A stretch of DNA of 62,938 nucleotides from assembly GCA_000753455.2 (NCBI GenBank), contig LM994670.1, positions 2,119,505 to 2,182,442 on the forward strand. The letters are read 5' to 3'. The stretch comes from Clostridium jeddahitimonense. Its GTDB lineage: Bacteria; Bacillota; Clostridia; Clostridiales; Clostridiaceae. The notes below the pieces were generated by a model. The model ran no database searches and was not told the origin of the DNA. It worked only from the letters and a program-made list of their open reading frames with translations. The position numbers and the translations under genes are program-made. Numbering within the stretch: the first letter of the stretch is position 1; the number at the start of each line of letters is the position of its first letter. Below, one piece after another: positions 29,291 through 39,259 of the stretch.

Positions 29291-30199
29291 CTACCTTAGT
29301 TTTTTTATTAATTCTTCAAAATATTCTGGAAGATCCGATGTGAACTCTATATATTCTCCTGTAGTAGGATGTATAAATCCTAAAGTTTTTGCATGCAATG
29401 CTTGACCTTCGATTTTAAACTTCTGTTTTTTATATCCATATGTCTGATCTCCTACTAACGGATGACCAATGGAAGCCATATGAACTCTAATTTGGTGAGT
29501 TCTTCCCGTCTCTAAAGTGCATTTTATTAAAGATACCCCTTTATCATATTGCTCTAAAACTTCATAGTGAGTAACTGCCCTTCTACCATCTTCCACTATA
29601 TCCATTTTCAATCTATCTTTTTTATTGCGTCCTAAAGGTTTATCTATAGTTCCTGACTCTTTAGAAAATCTACCCTCAACTAATGCATAGTACTCTCTTT
29701 TTATAGAATGATCTTTAAATTGCTTGGCTAGTGAATTATGTGCTTCATCATTTTTAGCTATTACTAAAATACCTGTAGTATCTTTATCTATTCTATGTAC
29801 TATCCCTGGTCTTATAACTCCATTTATACCTGATAAATCTTTACAATGATACAAAAGCCCATTAACTAATGTACCTGTATAATTACCTGGAGCAGGATGA
29901 ACTACCATATTCTTAGGTTTATTTATTACAATAACATCACTATCTTCATAAACTATATTTAAATCAATATTTTCTGCTTTTACATCTAATTCTATAGGTT
30001 CTGGTAAAATAATAACTATCTCATCATTACTTTTTAATTTGTAATTACTTTTTATAATTTTACCATTTACAGTTACAGCCTTATCTGCAATAAGACCTTG
30101 AATAAATGATCTAGTTTTTCCTTCAATAACAGTAGACAAATATTTATCTATTCTTTCTCCATTATTTTCTTCAGTAATTTTTAATAAAATTTCTTCCAT
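29291..30199 (-). CDS. RluA/RluD family 23S rRNA pseudouridine synthase
   Basis: A 302-residue enzyme with an N-terminal S4 domain (about 1-75) and a catalytic domain. The catalytic-aspartate motif is [16 protein letters not shown], and the ending is [21 protein letters not shown]. The best match in function is RluD (YlyB in B. subtilis). I start it at the ATG at 30199: an upstream in-frame GTG at 30235 would lie at the -10 box of the promoter and could not be transcribed. The ATG is preceded by GGAGAAA. Confidence 0.93.
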   Translation of the reverse strand: MEEILLKITEENNGERIDKYLSTVIEGKTRSFIQGLIADKAVTVNGKIIKSNYKLKSNDEIVIILPEPIELDVKAENIDLNIVYEDSDVIVINKPKNMVVHPAPGNYTGTLVNGLLYHCKDLSGINGVIRPGIVHRIDKDTTGILVIAKNDEAHNSLAKQFKDHSIKREYYALVEGRFSKESGTIDKPLGRNKKDRLKMDIVEDGRRAVTHYEVLEQYDKGVSLIKCTLETGRTHQIRVHMASIGHPLVGDQTYGYKKQKFKIEGQALHAKTLGFIHPTTGEYIEFTSDLPEYFEELIKKLR

Positions 30200-30235
30200 A
30201 TAATTAATTTCTCCGTCAATAATAATTCTTACCAC

Positions 30236-30264
30236 ATTATAATATATCTATATATGTTACTCAA
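30236..30264 (-). promoter_or_regulatory. Sigma-A promoter of the pseudouridine synthase-pyrR-methyltransferase genes
   Basis: On the minus strand TTGAGT, 17 bases, TATAAT. It starts transcription about 30 bases before the ATG at 30199 and decides that start choice. Confidence 0.75.
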
Positions 30265-30296
30265 GTATTATACAGTAATTAATCATATAAAAATCA

Positions 30297-30316
30297 AAAG
30301 AGACGTTTCCGTCTCT
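30297..30316 (-). terminator. Terminator after divIVA
   Basis: AGAGACG/CGTCTCT stem (30299-30316) with a 4-base loop (GAAA on the minus strand), then TTTTGATTTTT. It ends the division-related transcript just past divIVA. Confidence 0.85.
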
Positions 30317-30326
30317 CTTATATGTA

Positions 30327-30929
30327 TTAGTTTTTTGCGAAGAAACTTTTAATTTCTGAAATATCGTCCTCTTTAATAGTACCATTATCAACTTCTTCAT
30401 CTATGTCTAATTTGGGCTCTATTTCCTTGCTCCCTAATTCTAACTCTTGTACAACTTCAGAAACATTATAATTCTTAGTTAAATCTTTTTCAAGTTCATC
30501 AAAGGTTTGAAGTTGTGTATTCATAAACCCTCTAAATTTCGCCCTGAATTTAATGAATTCTTCTTTTACTCTTTCATATTCATCATTTATTCCAATAACA
30601 TCATTGTGTGCTTTATCTAAAATCTTTTGGGCAGTTTCATTTGCATTATTAACAATTAAATCAGCCTCTTTTTGAGAAGTTTCTTTCGCTTGCTCTGCAG
30701 CATTTTGTGCTAATAATAGAGTGTTTTGTATTGTAGCCTCTAATCTTTCATAATGTTCAACTTTATCTTTTAGCCTTGTAATGCTTTCTTTTAATCTAGA
30801 ATTTTCTTTATATAATTCTTCATAATTTTCAACTACTTCATCTAAAAATTCATCAACCTCATCAGGATTATATCCTCTAATTCCCCTCTTAAACTCTTTA
30901 TTGTTAATATCCATTGGCGTTAACTTCAT
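30327..30929 (-). CDS. divIVA: DivIVA, polar/septal cell-division protein
   Basis: A 200-residue coiled-coil protein that senses curved membrane at septa and poles and recruits partners. The N-terminal lipid-binding domain is intact (KLTPMDINNKEFKRGIRGY, NPDEVDEFLDEV). A central coiled coil covers about 30-150, and the tail is acidic. In B. subtilis it helps position Min proteins and the sporulating chromosome. It follows ylmH by 18 bases, the usual ylm-divIVA order. Confidence 0.97.
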   Translation of the reverse strand: MKLTPMDINNKEFKRGIRGYNPDEVDEFLDEVVENYEELYKENSRLKESITRLKDKVEHYERLEATIQNTLLLAQNAAEQAKETSQKEADLIVNNANETAQKILDKAHNDVIGINDEYERVKEEFIKFRAKFRGFMNTQLQTFDELEKDLTKNYNVSEVVQELELGSKEIEPKLDIDEEVDNGTIKEDDISEIKSFFAKN

Positions 30930-30947
30930 TTTCCCCCACCTCGTTTT

Positions 30948-31715
30948 TTAAATATATTTCTTTATGTTAACCTTAAACCTACCGCTTTTAGTGCTACCTA
31001 CAATATTCCCCATAATATATTTACCCACGCCAGCAATAGTTATCCTTTGTCCTTCTTTAACTTCTAAACTTTTACTATTAACTTTGCAATAGTCCAATAA
31101 CACCTTATTTTGATTAATTAATTCTAATGCTTTTGATCTAGATATATTTGAAAGTTTTGACACAATACTATCTAATCTTAAAGATGATACATTGATTATA
31201 ACTTCTAAAAAGCTAACCTTAGATAATGTTGTGTCATGTATAACTTCACAACTTACTGGCGATTTACCTACAGAAACTAATGACGATATAATATATTCAA
31301 CAACATCTTCATACACCGGAACAACTGCATAATTTTCTAAAACTCTTAAATCTCCAAACTTTTCTCTTTCCACACCTAAAGCCATAATTGCTCCTAAGTA
31401 ATCTCTATGAGATAGCGAATCAAATTTTGACTTTTTTTCTATTTTTACTAACTTATATGGATAATCACTTTCGTAAATATTATTAAATGATATCACCCTT
31501 CTATCACTCTCTTCAAAATATCCACTAGCTTCTACCTTAAAGTTTTTCGAGTTAAAATTATTTATAAAATATAACCATATGTTCGGTGTACAAAAACTTC
31601 TTGAAAATATAGGTATTTCCTTTTCATAAGAAAGTTCCATCCACTCATATATCTTTATAACTTCATCTCTTTCTTCTTTACCAAAGTTTTTTAATACTTC
31701 TTCTTTTTTTATCAT
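30948..31715 (-). CDS. ylmH: YlmH, S4-domain RNA-binding protein
   Basis: A 255-residue YlmH-family protein. An N-terminal alpha/beta domain is followed by a C-terminal S4 domain (about 178-250) with LRLDSIVSKLSNISRSKALELI. The S4 domain type matches RqcP, and YlmH of B. subtilis has been tied to ribosome quality control. RqcH is encoded 4 kb away. The best ribosome site (GGAG) is rather far from the ATG, so initiation may be weak or coupled to sepF. Confidence 0.93.
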   Translation of the reverse strand: MIKKEEVLKNFGKEERDEVIKIYEWMELSYEKEIPIFSRSFCTPNIWLYFINNFNSKNFKVEASGYFEESDRRVISFNNIYESDYPYKLVKIEKKSKFDSLSHRDYLGAIMALGVEREKFGDLRVLENYAVVPVYEDVVEYIISSLVSVGKSPVSCEVIHDTTLSKVSFLEVIINVSSLRLDSIVSKLSNISRSKALELINQNKVLLDYCKVNSKSLEVKEGQRITIAGVGKYIMGNIVGSTKSGRFKVNIKKYI

Positions 31716-31734
31716 TAGCTACTATTAGCTCCTA

Positions 31735-32175
31735 TTATTTATTCCAACTAAATAAAGCTTTACTGCTTATTTCTGTTTTCAATTCGCTTGAAACTTCTAC
31801 ATTTGAAGGTGATAAAAGATATACTCTTTGCTCAATTTCTTGTAATTGAGCACCTAAAACGCAAACTGCTCCACTAATAAAATCAACTAATCTTTGTGCT
31901 ACCTTAGCTTCTAATGCAGTAGTGTTTACTACTACTATCTTTCTATTTTTAAGAGCATCTGCAATCTCTTTAGCTTCTTCATAGCTAGATGGCTTTACAA
32001 CCATTACTTTTGGCGAAGCACTATTGTGTATATTAACAACTTTATTACCTTTTTGTTTTGATATAATAGGTTCTACTTCTTCTATTTCTTCCTCTTCTTC
32101 TGTTTCTTCTATATCTTCAAAATCCTCATCATATTCTCCAAAAACCATTTCTTTAAATTTACTTAACATACTCAT
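31735..32175 (-). CDS. sepF: SepF, FtsZ-associated division protein
   Basis: A 146-residue protein. An N-terminal amphipathic helix (MLSKFKEMVFG) binds membrane, a low-complexity acidic linker (about 18-40) follows, and the C-terminal SepF/DUF552 domain runs from about 55 to 140 (KVMVVKPSSYEEAKEIADAL). SepF bundles FtsZ and can stand in for FtsA. The ribosome site is AGGAGGAG. It follows yggS closely, as in Bacillus and Clostridium. Confidence 0.96.
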   Translation of the reverse strand: MSMLSKFKEMVFGEYDEDFEDIEETEEEEEIEEVEPIISKQKGNKVVNIHNSASPKVMVVKPSSYEEAKEIADALKNRKIVVVNTTALEAKVAQRLVDFISGAVCVLGAQLQEIEQRVYLLSPSNVEVSSELKTEISSKALFSWNK

Positions 32176-32193
32176 TCTTACTCCTCCTACAAT

Positions 32194-32844
32194 TTATCTT
32201 GCTCCAAAAATTCCAGTTCCAATTCTTATTAGATTAGATCCTTCTTCTATAGCTATTTTATAATCATGGGTCATACCCATTGATAAAATCTCCATTGAAA
32301 TATTTTTATAGATATTATTTTTTAATTCTTTAAAAATTTCAAAAGACTTTTTAAAATAATATCTATTTTCATCATCATTTCCTTTTGGAATTATAACCAT
32401 AATCCCTTTCACCTTTACATTCTCACATCTTTCAACAGCCTGAATCAATCCATCTAAATCTTCCTCTAAAGCGCCACTCTTCGAAGCTTCTCTTCCTATA
32501 TTTACTTGAATTAAAACATCAGCTACCATACCTTTTTTACCATATTCTAATTCAATTTTCTCTAGAAGTTTTATACTAGATAAAGAGTGAATTAAAGTTA
32601 CTTTACCAACTATATATTTTACTTTATTAGTTTGTAACGAACCAATTAAATGCCAACTAATGTCTTTTGGCAACTTATCATATTTATCTACTAGTTCTTG
32701 AACTTTGTTCTCACCAAAATTTCTTATTCCAATTTCATAAGCCTCTAAAATATCTTCTACAGGCTTTGTCTTTGAAACAGCAACTAGCAAAACATTATCA
32801 GGTATTTCACTTAATATATTTTCTATATTCTCTTTTATATCTAT
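32194..32844 (-). CDS. yggS: YggS family PLP homeostasis protein with apparent AUA start
   Basis: A PLP-binding protein of the YggS/PROSC family, which controls cellular pyridoxal phosphate. VAVSKTKP carries the PLP lysine. From the first standard start (TTG at 32790) it is only 198 residues and begins inside the first beta strand. In-frame sequence upstream codes for the expected N-terminal helix (DIKENIENILSEIPDNV) and has no ATG, GTG or TTG before an in-frame stop. GGAGGG lies seven bases before an ATA at 32844, so AUA is the likely start and the protein has 216 residues, near family length. Confidence 0.85.
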   Translation of the reverse strand: MDIKENIENILSEIPDNVLLVAVSKTKPVEDILEAYEIGIRNFGENKVQELVDKYDKLPKDISWHLIGSLQTNKVKYIVGKVTLIHSLSSIKLLEKIELEYGKKGMVADVLIQVNIGREASKSGALEEDLDGLIQAVERCENVKVKGIMVIIPKGNDDENRYYFKKSFEIFKELKNNIYKNISMEILSMGMTHDYKIAIEEGSNLIRIGTGIFGAR

Positions 32845-32861
32845 TTTAATCCCTCCCTTTA

Positions 32862-32891
32862 GGAGAATCTTCTACATTATTTTAATTCTCC
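32862..32891 (-). repeat. Inverted repeat upstream of yggS
   Basis: GGAGAAT and ATTCTCC (7 bp) with a 16-base spacer lie directly before the yggS ribosome site. No T run follows, so it is not a terminator. It may influence translation of the AUA-started gene. Confidence 0.45.
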
Positions 32892-32975
32892 AAAAACATA
32901 GAATTTCCTTCATAAATTTCTTATTTTCATAAACTTTTTCATATTTTTTTACTATTTTATACTATATATAATATA

Positions 32976-33710
32976 TTATGAATCTTCTCTTTGCATATAT
33001 TGAAAATCAAGAACTCTATTAGTTGGTGAAAAATATAAATCGTCTCTTTTCTCTACCTCTATCTCTAAGCCTCTTATTATAAGTCTATTTAAATAACTTC
33101 CATCTGCTAAAAGTGCAGCCTCCAACTCATCCGGATCTCCTAAAGCATAAAAATAAAATGGTTGTGCTTCTCTAGTTTGATTATTATCATTAAATTCAAT
33201 AAACGCCCAGGCACATTGCACACCAGTATCATTTAATATTCTATATCCATTTATAGCTATAGCTTCAGCCCCAATACTCCTAAGTTCATTAAGCAATAAA
33301 GCCGCATCTGTTGCATGTAATGTTTTTCTTTCTATTTCATAAGAAGTACTTTCACTAATATCATAATATCCATCCTTAATTTTTATTACTACTCCACTAC
33401 CTTCTAAGGCTGTTGTTCCAGCTATTTCACTATAATCACTAAGTTGTAATTTCATATCATCCATTACCTTTTGGTGTTTTTCTTCACCTTGATTGTAACT
33501 TCTCAACTTATACATAATCTCATTGTTGCTCTCTTTTAAATCAGAGATTTCTTTATATAACAAATTTCTTTGTTCTATTGCGTCTTTATATTCTATACTC
33601 TTCATCGAGAAAAAAGTATCAGTTTTATTTTCACTAAAACTTATAGATATAAGTGCACCAGTTACAATAGAAGCAATAAAAATCAATATTTTATCTATAT
33701 GCTTTTTCAC
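32976..33710 (-). CDS. DUF881 protein (YlxX-like)
   Basis: A 244-residue membrane-anchored protein with one N-terminal helix (about 8-25), a coiled coil (about 40-85) and a C-terminal DUF881 domain with GAEAIAINGYRI. The function is unknown, although genes of this family sit in dcw clusters. The start is a GTG at 33710 that directly follows the sbp stop codon. A second DUF881 gene, ylxW-like, lies on the other side of sbp, as in B. subtilis. Confidence 0.9.
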   Translation of the reverse strand: MKKHIDKILIFIASIVTGALISISFSENKTDTFFSMKSIEYKDAIEQRNLLYKEISDLKESNNEIMYKLRSYNQGEEKHQKVMDDMKLQLSDYSEIAGTTALEGSGVVIKIKDGYYDISESTSYEIERKTLHATDAALLLNELRSIGAEAIAINGYRILNDTGVQCAWAFIEFNDNNQTREAQPFYFYALGDPDELEAALLADGSYLNRLIIRGLEIEVEKRDDLYFSPTNRVLDFQYMQREDS

Positions 33711-34061
33711 TTAATCACCTCTTTGTCGATTTTTAAGTTTTTCAAGCAAGAATCTTCTTATTGTTGCGAAATTATCAAATATACGGCCTCCAAAAACAAT
33801 TACTGCCGCTATATATATTGGAATTCCTAACTTATCACCAAGATAAGCTAGAGCCGCTGCTAATATAGCATTACCTATAAAACCTGAAATAAAAATATCA
33901 GGTTTAAAACTTTTAGAAAGACTTGCACGTAATGCTCCGAAAACTGAATCTAAACAAGCTAAAATTGCCACAGACATATATGGTGAAAACTTATCAGGTA
34001 TATTTATATTTAAAACTAATCCTAATAATACTCCTACTAATAATCCTATGAATCCAATCAT
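33711..34061 (-). CDS. sbp: Small basic protein Sbp (DUF1290)
   Basis: A 116-residue membrane protein with three or four helices and a basic C-terminus. The family segments ACLDSVFGALRA and VFGGRIFDNFATIRR are clear. The function is unknown. It is flanked by two DUF881 genes in the standard arrangement. Confidence 0.93.
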   Translation of the reverse strand: MIGFIGLLVGVLLGLVLNINIPDKFSPYMSVAILACLDSVFGALRASLSKSFKPDIFISGFIGNAILAAALAYLGDKLGIPIYIAAVIVFGGRIFDNFATIRRFLLEKLKNRQRGD

Positions 34062-34076
34062 TATTCTAATCCTCCT

Positions 34077-34796
34077 TTATTGTACAGGCTTTATATATTC
34101 ACTTCTCAAGCTTTGTGTAGTCTTATTTATAACTATATCATCACTTGTTTTTGTTTCTACATTATAATTTTTTAAAGCACCATACCCTAAAGAATTTCCA
34201 AAACTTACTCCAACATTAAGCTTAGCTTTATCTCCGATGGCTTTTATTACAATCTTAGATTTAGGATCTACTAGCCCAACACTTCCAATAGAAATACTTT
34301 TTCCTGATGTTTTAATTCCTGTTTGGGGCGTTATTCTAATATCATTTACTGAAATAGCCTCAGCTCTTGAATACCAAAGAAGGTTTATAATATGTATTAA
34401 TTCCTCCTCGCTTATACTAACTGTGCTATCTGTTGTACTCTCACCAAAAATTGTAGTTTTAGGTGTAATTATAATTGTTATTCCTGACCCTTTAACATCT
34501 AATAATCCTAAGTGCATTCTAGTATTATCTAGTTGTTTTTTTATTTCACTTTCTAAAGCTCCCTCTTCAGCAGCATTCTCTTCTAATCTTTTGATTTCCT
34601 CTGATAAAGTTTTATTAGTTTCTGAAAGCTCATCTCTTTCTTTTTTTAACACTTCTATTTGAGATAAGATATCCTGATTTTGCGCTATAGCTTTTTCATC
34701 TTCTTGTAAACTTAACATTTTAAACTGATATGTCAGCAAAAAGCCTAAAAGTGCACATACTATAGCAACCACAAGTTGTGATATTATTTTTTTCAT
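34077..34796 (-). CDS. DUF881 protein (YlxW-like)
   Basis: A 239-residue protein with one N-terminal membrane helix (about 8-26), a coiled coil (about 30-80) and a DUF881 domain with RAEAISVNDIRITPQTG. It is a paralogue of the gene at 32976. A GGGGGA ribosome site precedes the ATG. It is 11 bases downstream of divIB. Confidence 0.9.
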   Translation of the reverse strand: MKKIISQLVVAIVCALLGFLLTYQFKMLSLQEDEKAIAQNQDILSQIEVLKKERDELSETNKTLSEEIKRLEENAAEEGALESEIKKQLDNTRMHLGLLDVKGSGITIIITPKTTIFGESTTDSTVSISEEELIHIINLLWYSRAEAISVNDIRITPQTGIKTSGKSISIGSVGLVDPKSKIVIKAIGDKAKLNVGVSFGNSLGYGALKNYNVETKTSDDIVINKTTQSLRSEYIKPVQ

Positions 34797-34807
34797 ATAT
34801 ATTCCCC

Positions 34808-35596
34808 CTAGCTAGATGTATTCTTAATTATAGGTGGTCCATCAAAACTAACATCTATATAACCTTTAGTTAACTTAATTTCTTCTGATAATAATATTCT
34901 ATAAACATTTTCCATTTTATTATGTAAATCAGAATCATCTCCAAAAAATATTTCTACTTCTCCAATTCTTCCTTTTATGTTTACAATATCTGCAATGTTT
35001 ATTTCATCAAACTTAATTGACTCTCTATTTTGAGCTATATATGGATAAAATTTTTCTAATATACTAGATAGGATTTCATCATCACTAACCTTATCTCCAA
35101 CAGAAATATTTTCTGCCCCTACTCCTGATATCTTTACTAAATTCTTACCCTCTATACTATCTAATTCTTCAATCACCACTAAATCTTCATTTATAACTTC
35201 TATAATTCCATTATTTTCAACGTAAAATACAGGTGATTCCTCAACAATATTTATAACTAATTTAGATATTCCTTTTCTTGATATCTTAACTTCCTTCACA
35301 TACTTATCTTTCATTAATATATTTTTAATCTCATCTTCATTGACGATGTAAATATTTTGTCCAATAAACATTTTCAAAGTCTCTTTCAAATTATCAGAAC
35401 TTATTTTAGAAGTTCCTATTACATCAATTGTATTAATATTAAATATAGGAGCTTTTGTTAAAAATAAGATTAAAGTAATTGTTAATACAATTACAATCAT
35501 TATGACCTTTTTTATTCTCTTCTTTCTTTTTTTTGTCTTTAAATACTTCTTAATCTCATTACTTTGTTTATATTCTGTCATATTGCAATATTTCAT
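34808..35596 (-). CDS. divIB: DivIB/FtsQ cell-division protein
   Basis: A 262-residue bitopic protein. A basic cytoplasmic tail (about 1-33) is followed by a membrane helix (about 33-48), a POTRA domain (about 52-120, FNINTIDVIGTSKISSDNL) and an outer beta domain. It links FtsL/DivIC to the septal synthase. The start is uncertain: the first ATG has AAAAGG directly against it; the ATG five codons later (35581) has that site too far off. The promoter is probably in the 90 bases upstream, behind the spoVE terminator. Confidence 0.9.
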   Translation of the reverse strand: MKYCNMTEYKQSNEIKKYLKTKKRKKRIKKVIMIVIVLTITLILFLTKAPIFNINTIDVIGTSKISSDNLKETLKMFIGQNIYIVNEDEIKNILMKDKYVKEVKISRKGISKLVINIVEESPVFYVENNGIIEVINEDLVVIEELDSIEGKNLVKISGVGAENISVGDKVSDDEILSSILEKFYPYIAQNRESIKFDEINIADIVNIKGRIGEVEIFFGDDSDLHNKMENVYRILLSEEIKLTKGYIDVSFDGPPIIKNTSS

Positions 35597-35694
35597 CCTT
35601 TTCTAAATATATCTATATATAATAATATCATTTTTCTGCAAGTTTTTCATCCAAAATTTAATTACAATTTTATTACATTATTTACAACAACAGC

Positions 35695-35722
35695 AAAAAG
35701 TACCTCTATATGTAGAGGTACT
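35695..35722 (-). terminator. Terminator after spoVE
   Basis: A 10-bp AGTACCTCTA/TAGAGGTACT stem with a 4-base loop and TTTTTGCTG on the minus strand. It sits between spoVE and divIB, so the dcw cluster is split into at least two transcripts. Confidence 0.88.
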
Positions 35723-35725
35723 CTC

Positions 35726-36850
35726 TTAAGTTACACTTTTTTCTATTTGAGATGATATATTTAACAAAATCCCCATTGCCATTAGATTTATTACTAAAGA
35801 CGTTCCTCCATAACTTATAAACGGCATAGGAACACCTGTTACAGGCATTGATCCTGTTACAACAGCAATGTTAATAATTGCTTGAACTGCAATTATAGAT
35901 GTAATACCTACTGCAAGCAATTTACCATAGGTATCTTTTGCCTTCATAGCAACCCTTATCCCTCTCCAAATAAGAAATAAGAATAATCCTATAATAAACA
36001 GACATCCAACTAACCCTAATTCTTCTCCAACAATTGAAAAAATAAAATCATTATGTGGTTCTGGCATATATAAAATCTTTTGCCTTGACTCCCCTAGCCC
36101 TAACCCAGTTATTCCTCCAGCCCCTAGAGCATAAAAGGATTGTATAAGTTGATATCCATCACCAGCAGCATCTTTCCATGGATCTATAAAGTTTAACATT
36201 CTAGCTCTACGATAATCAGAACTAAAAATAAAGAATATAGCCAGTGAAAACATAGCCGGAAATATTATTCCAAATAAATGCTTAATTTGTCCACCCGCAA
36301 CAAAAAGCATTATAAAAGTTACTATCATAATAATAGTTGCAATACTCATATTCTTTTCTGCTAATATCATTGCAGCAAAAAAACCTGCTACAGCTAAATA
36401 AGGTACTAAGCCATCCCAAAATCTCTTTATTCTATCACCTTTCAAATCGATACTCATAGCTAAGAACATAACTACTACATATTTAGTCAATTCAGAAGGC
36501 TGGAATGATAGTATTCCCAACTTTATCCATCTTCTAGCTCCATTTACCTCAGGAAAAAAGAAAACAGCTATTAACAAAGGAATTGTACATATCAATAAAT
36601 ATGGTGTTATTTTTTTAAGCTTATGATAATCAAATTTCATCATCATCACTAAAGCTATTATCCCAATTACTGCAAATGCACCCTGTCTAATTAAGTAATA
36701 CATACTATTTTTATATTTAAACATAGCATAAAAAGAACTTGCAGAGTAAATCATTACTATTCCTATAGCTAATAATAGAAATAAAGAATAGAATATACCA
36801 TAGTCTACCTCCCCTAACATTTTTTTATTTAGGGGCTCATTAAATCTCAT
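35726..36850 (-). CDS. spoVE: SpoVE/FtsW family lipid II glycosyltransferase
   Basis: A 374-residue SEDS protein with about ten membrane helices that polymerises glycan strands with a class B PBP. Seen are PSELTKYVVVMFLA, NDFIFSIVGEELG and the C-terminal PMPFISYGGTSLV. Next to spoVD it is likely the cortex-specific SpoVE, though it could also serve as FtsW, since no second copy is visible here. The start is the ATG at 36850 behind GGAGGAG; the ORF has two extra codons. Confidence 0.93.
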   Translation of the reverse strand: MRFNEPLNKKMLGEVDYGIFYSLFLLLAIGIVMIYSASSFYAMFKYKNSMYYLIRQGAFAVIGIIALVMMMKFDYHKLKKITPYLLICTIPLLIAVFFFPEVNGARRWIKLGILSFQPSELTKYVVVMFLAMSIDLKGDRIKRFWDGLVPYLAVAGFFAAMILAEKNMSIATIIMIVTFIMLFVAGGQIKHLFGIIFPAMFSLAIFFIFSSDYRRARMLNFIDPWKDAAGDGYQLIQSFYALGAGGITGLGLGESRQKILYMPEPHNDFIFSIVGEELGLVGCLFIIGLFLFLIWRGIRVAMKAKDTYGKLLAVGITSIIAVQAIINIAVVTGSMPVTGVPMPFISYGGTSLVINLMAMGILLNISSQIEKSVT

Positions 36851-36873
36851 AAACACTCCTCCATATTAAATTT

Positions 36874-37836
36874 CTAAAGTGCCCAAAATCCTATCATGCA
36901 TAATATTACAGTTGCTACCGAAAATACTGTTACAATTTTAACTTCGCTCCATCCACATTGTTCAAAATGATGATGTATAGGAGCCATTTTGAATATTCTT
37001 TTACCAGTTAATTTAAATGACGTTACTTGAATTATTACAGATAATGTTTCAAGAACATATATTCCTCCAACTACTGGAATAAGTAAAGGTATTTCTAATA
37101 TAATTGCTATAGTTGCAATTGCGCCTCCTATAGCTAATGAACCAGTATCTCCCATAAATATTCTTGCTGGATAAGCATTATATTTTAAGAAACCTATTAA
37201 TCCACCTATTAATGCGATACAGAAAAGCCCAACTGAATCATGTCCTAATATGAATGAACTTACTGCAAAAAATGTTAATACCAAAACTGATACAGTAGAT
37301 GCCAAACCATCTAAACCATCTGTTAAATTAACTGCATTTGTTGTTGCTGCATAAATAAAGATTACAAATGGAATATAGAACATTCCAAGAGCTACTTTTT
37401 TACCTAAGAAAGGTATTATCATACTTGTACTTAAATTTAGATATCCATAATAAGCAATAGCTCCAGAGAACACTAATAATAGCACCATCTTTTGCCAAGC
37501 CTTTAATCCCTCGTTATCTTTTTTTATTATTTTAAGTAAATCATCTAAGAACCCAATAAAACCAAATGCTATAAGTGAATATAGCACTATCATAGCTTCA
37601 TCATTCCACTTTAATCTTAAGGCAAGCATCGTTATTAAAGTTGAACCTATAAAGATTAATCCACCTATAGTAGGAGTTCCTGCTTTTTTAAGATGGCTTT
37701 GCGGTCCTTCTTTTCTTATGTTTTGTCCGAATTTTAATCTTCTTAATGCTGGTATTGCGATTGGTCCTAATGCTAATGAAATTAATAAGCTCAGCACTGC
37801 CGCTATTGCATATTTTGATGTTATTATATTTATCAT
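36874..37836 (-). CDS. mraY: MraY, phospho-MurNAc-pentapeptide translocase
   Basis: A 320-residue polytopic membrane enzyme that makes lipid I from UDP-MurNAc-pentapeptide and undecaprenyl phosphate. Seen are the motifs [30 protein letters not shown] and MAPIHHHFE. The start is the ATG at 37836, after GGGGGATAAA. Confidence 0.97.
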   Translation of the reverse strand: MINIITSKYAIAAVLSLLISLALGPIAIPALRRLKFGQNIRKEGPQSHLKKAGTPTIGGLIFIGSTLITMLALRLKWNDEAMIVLYSLIAFGFIGFLDDLLKIIKKDNEGLKAWQKMVLLLVFSGAIAYYGYLNLSTSMIIPFLGKKVALGMFYIPFVIFIYAATTNAVNLTDGLDGLASTVSVLVLTFFAVSSFILGHDSVGLFCIALIGGLIGFLKYNAYPARIFMGDTGSLAIGGAIATIAIILEIPLLIPVVGGIYVLETLSVIIQVTSFKLTGKRIFKMAPIHHHFEQCGWSEVKIVTVFSVATVILCMIGFWAL

Positions 37837-37877
37837 TTTATCCCCCATTTTTCACTGCTAAAAGCAGTTCACCTCCT

Positions 37878-39245
37878 CTATGATATTGAGATAGATTCAA
37901 GCTTATTTACTACCTCTTCAAATTTCATTCCTCTAGATGCTTTAACTAGAATAATATCATTTTTATTAATATACTCTTCTAGCTTTTCTAAACATTCATC
38001 TTTAGTTCCGAATGTAACTATGTTTTTTCCTTTATAGCCACTTCTAAACTCTTTAACATTTTCTCCTATAGCTATTAATAGCTCTACTTTATCAGTTGCA
38101 TAACCTCCAACTTCAGCATGAGCTTCTTTAGATTTTGAACCTAGCTCATACATATCTCCAAGTATAGCAACTTTTCTTCCACCATTATAAGTAGCTAAGA
38201 CATCTAAAGATGATTTCATTGAATCAGGACTAGCATTATAACAATCATTTATAATTGTTATATTTTCTTTCTTTATAACCTGCAATCTCATAGATGTTGC
38301 TTCTAAGTTTTTTAATCCTTCGTTCATCTCTTCAAAAGATAACCCTAAGTTAAATGCAATATCAATTGCCAACATAGAATTTAACACATTATGCTTTCCA
38401 GCCATCGGTAACTTAAATGTAAATTCTTCTCCATTATGGTGCGCTGTAAATTCTGTAGAGTTCTCTCTTAATATAATATTAGTAGCGTAAACATTATATT
38501 CATGATTATATCCAGTTTTTTCAATTTTAAAACAATTATTATTCAAATTGTTTAATAGCTTATCTTCTCCATTAACTACCAAAACATTATTTTCTGTAAA
38601 GAAATCAGTAATTTCCACTTTAGCTTTTAATATATTCTCTTGTGTCTTAAGATTTTCTAAGTGAGATAATCCAATATTAGTTATAACAGCCATATCTGGA
38701 AGAGCTGTTTTTGCAAGATTATGTATCTCTCCTAAATCACTCATTCCCATTTCTAAAACAGCTACATCATAATCTCTAGTTAATTCAAAAATCATAAGTG
38801 GCAATCCTATTTCACTATTAAAGTTACCTTTAGTCTTAAATACTTTAAACTTATGACTTAAAAAAGCTGCTACCAAATCCTTTGTAGATGTCTTACCAGT
38901 AGACCCTGTTACCCCTATAACTTTTAAATTTAGTTTTTTTCTATAATAATTAGCTAAATCTAATAAAGCTTTATGACAACTATCTACCTTTATTATGGTT
39001 CCTTCATTTTTCAGATCTGCCTTATCAAATAATATTTCATCTATTATTACTATATTAGCTCCTTTATCAATAGCTTCTAAAGCATGTTTATTAGGATTAA
39101 ACTTTTCTCCCTTTAAGGCTACAAAAATATTTCCTTCTTCTATATTTCTTGTATCAATACAAAACTTATTAAATTCCTTCTTGCTACTATCTAATATAAC
39201 CTCTCCATCAATAGCAGCTAAAAGTTCTTTGAAAGTTATTTCCAT
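37878..39245 (-). CDS. murF: MurF, UDP-MurNAc-tripeptide D-Ala-D-Ala ligase
   Basis: A 455-residue Mur ligase that adds D-Ala-D-Ala to the cell wall precursor. The three-domain structure is intact: GDTRNIEEGNIFVAL-like N-domain, ATP loop VTGSTGKTSTKDL, and C-domain with ILGDMYELG. The DCYNASPDSM segment is typical of MurF. The gene lies 14 bases after murE. Confidence 0.97.
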   Translation of the reverse strand: MEITFKELLAAIDGEVILDSSKKEFNKFCIDTRNIEEGNIFVALKGEKFNPNKHALEAIDKGANIVIIDEILFDKADLKNEGTIIKVDSCHKALLDLANYYRKKLNLKVIGVTGSTGKTSTKDLVAAFLSHKFKVFKTKGNFNSEIGLPLMIFELTRDYDVAVLEMGMSDLGEIHNLAKTALPDMAVITNIGLSHLENLKTQENILKAKVEITDFFTENNVLVVNGEDKLLNNLNNNCFKIEKTGYNHEYNVYATNIILRENSTEFTAHHNGEEFTFKLPMAGKHNVLNSMLAIDIAFNLGLSFEEMNEGLKNLEATSMRLQVIKKENITIINDCYNASPDSMKSSLDVLATYNGGRKVAILGDMYELGSKSKEAHAEVGGYATDKVELLIAIGENVKEFRSGYKGKNIVTFGTKDECLEKLEEYINKNDIILVKASRGMKFEEVVNKLESISIS

Positions 39246-39259
39246 TATTACACCTCTTA

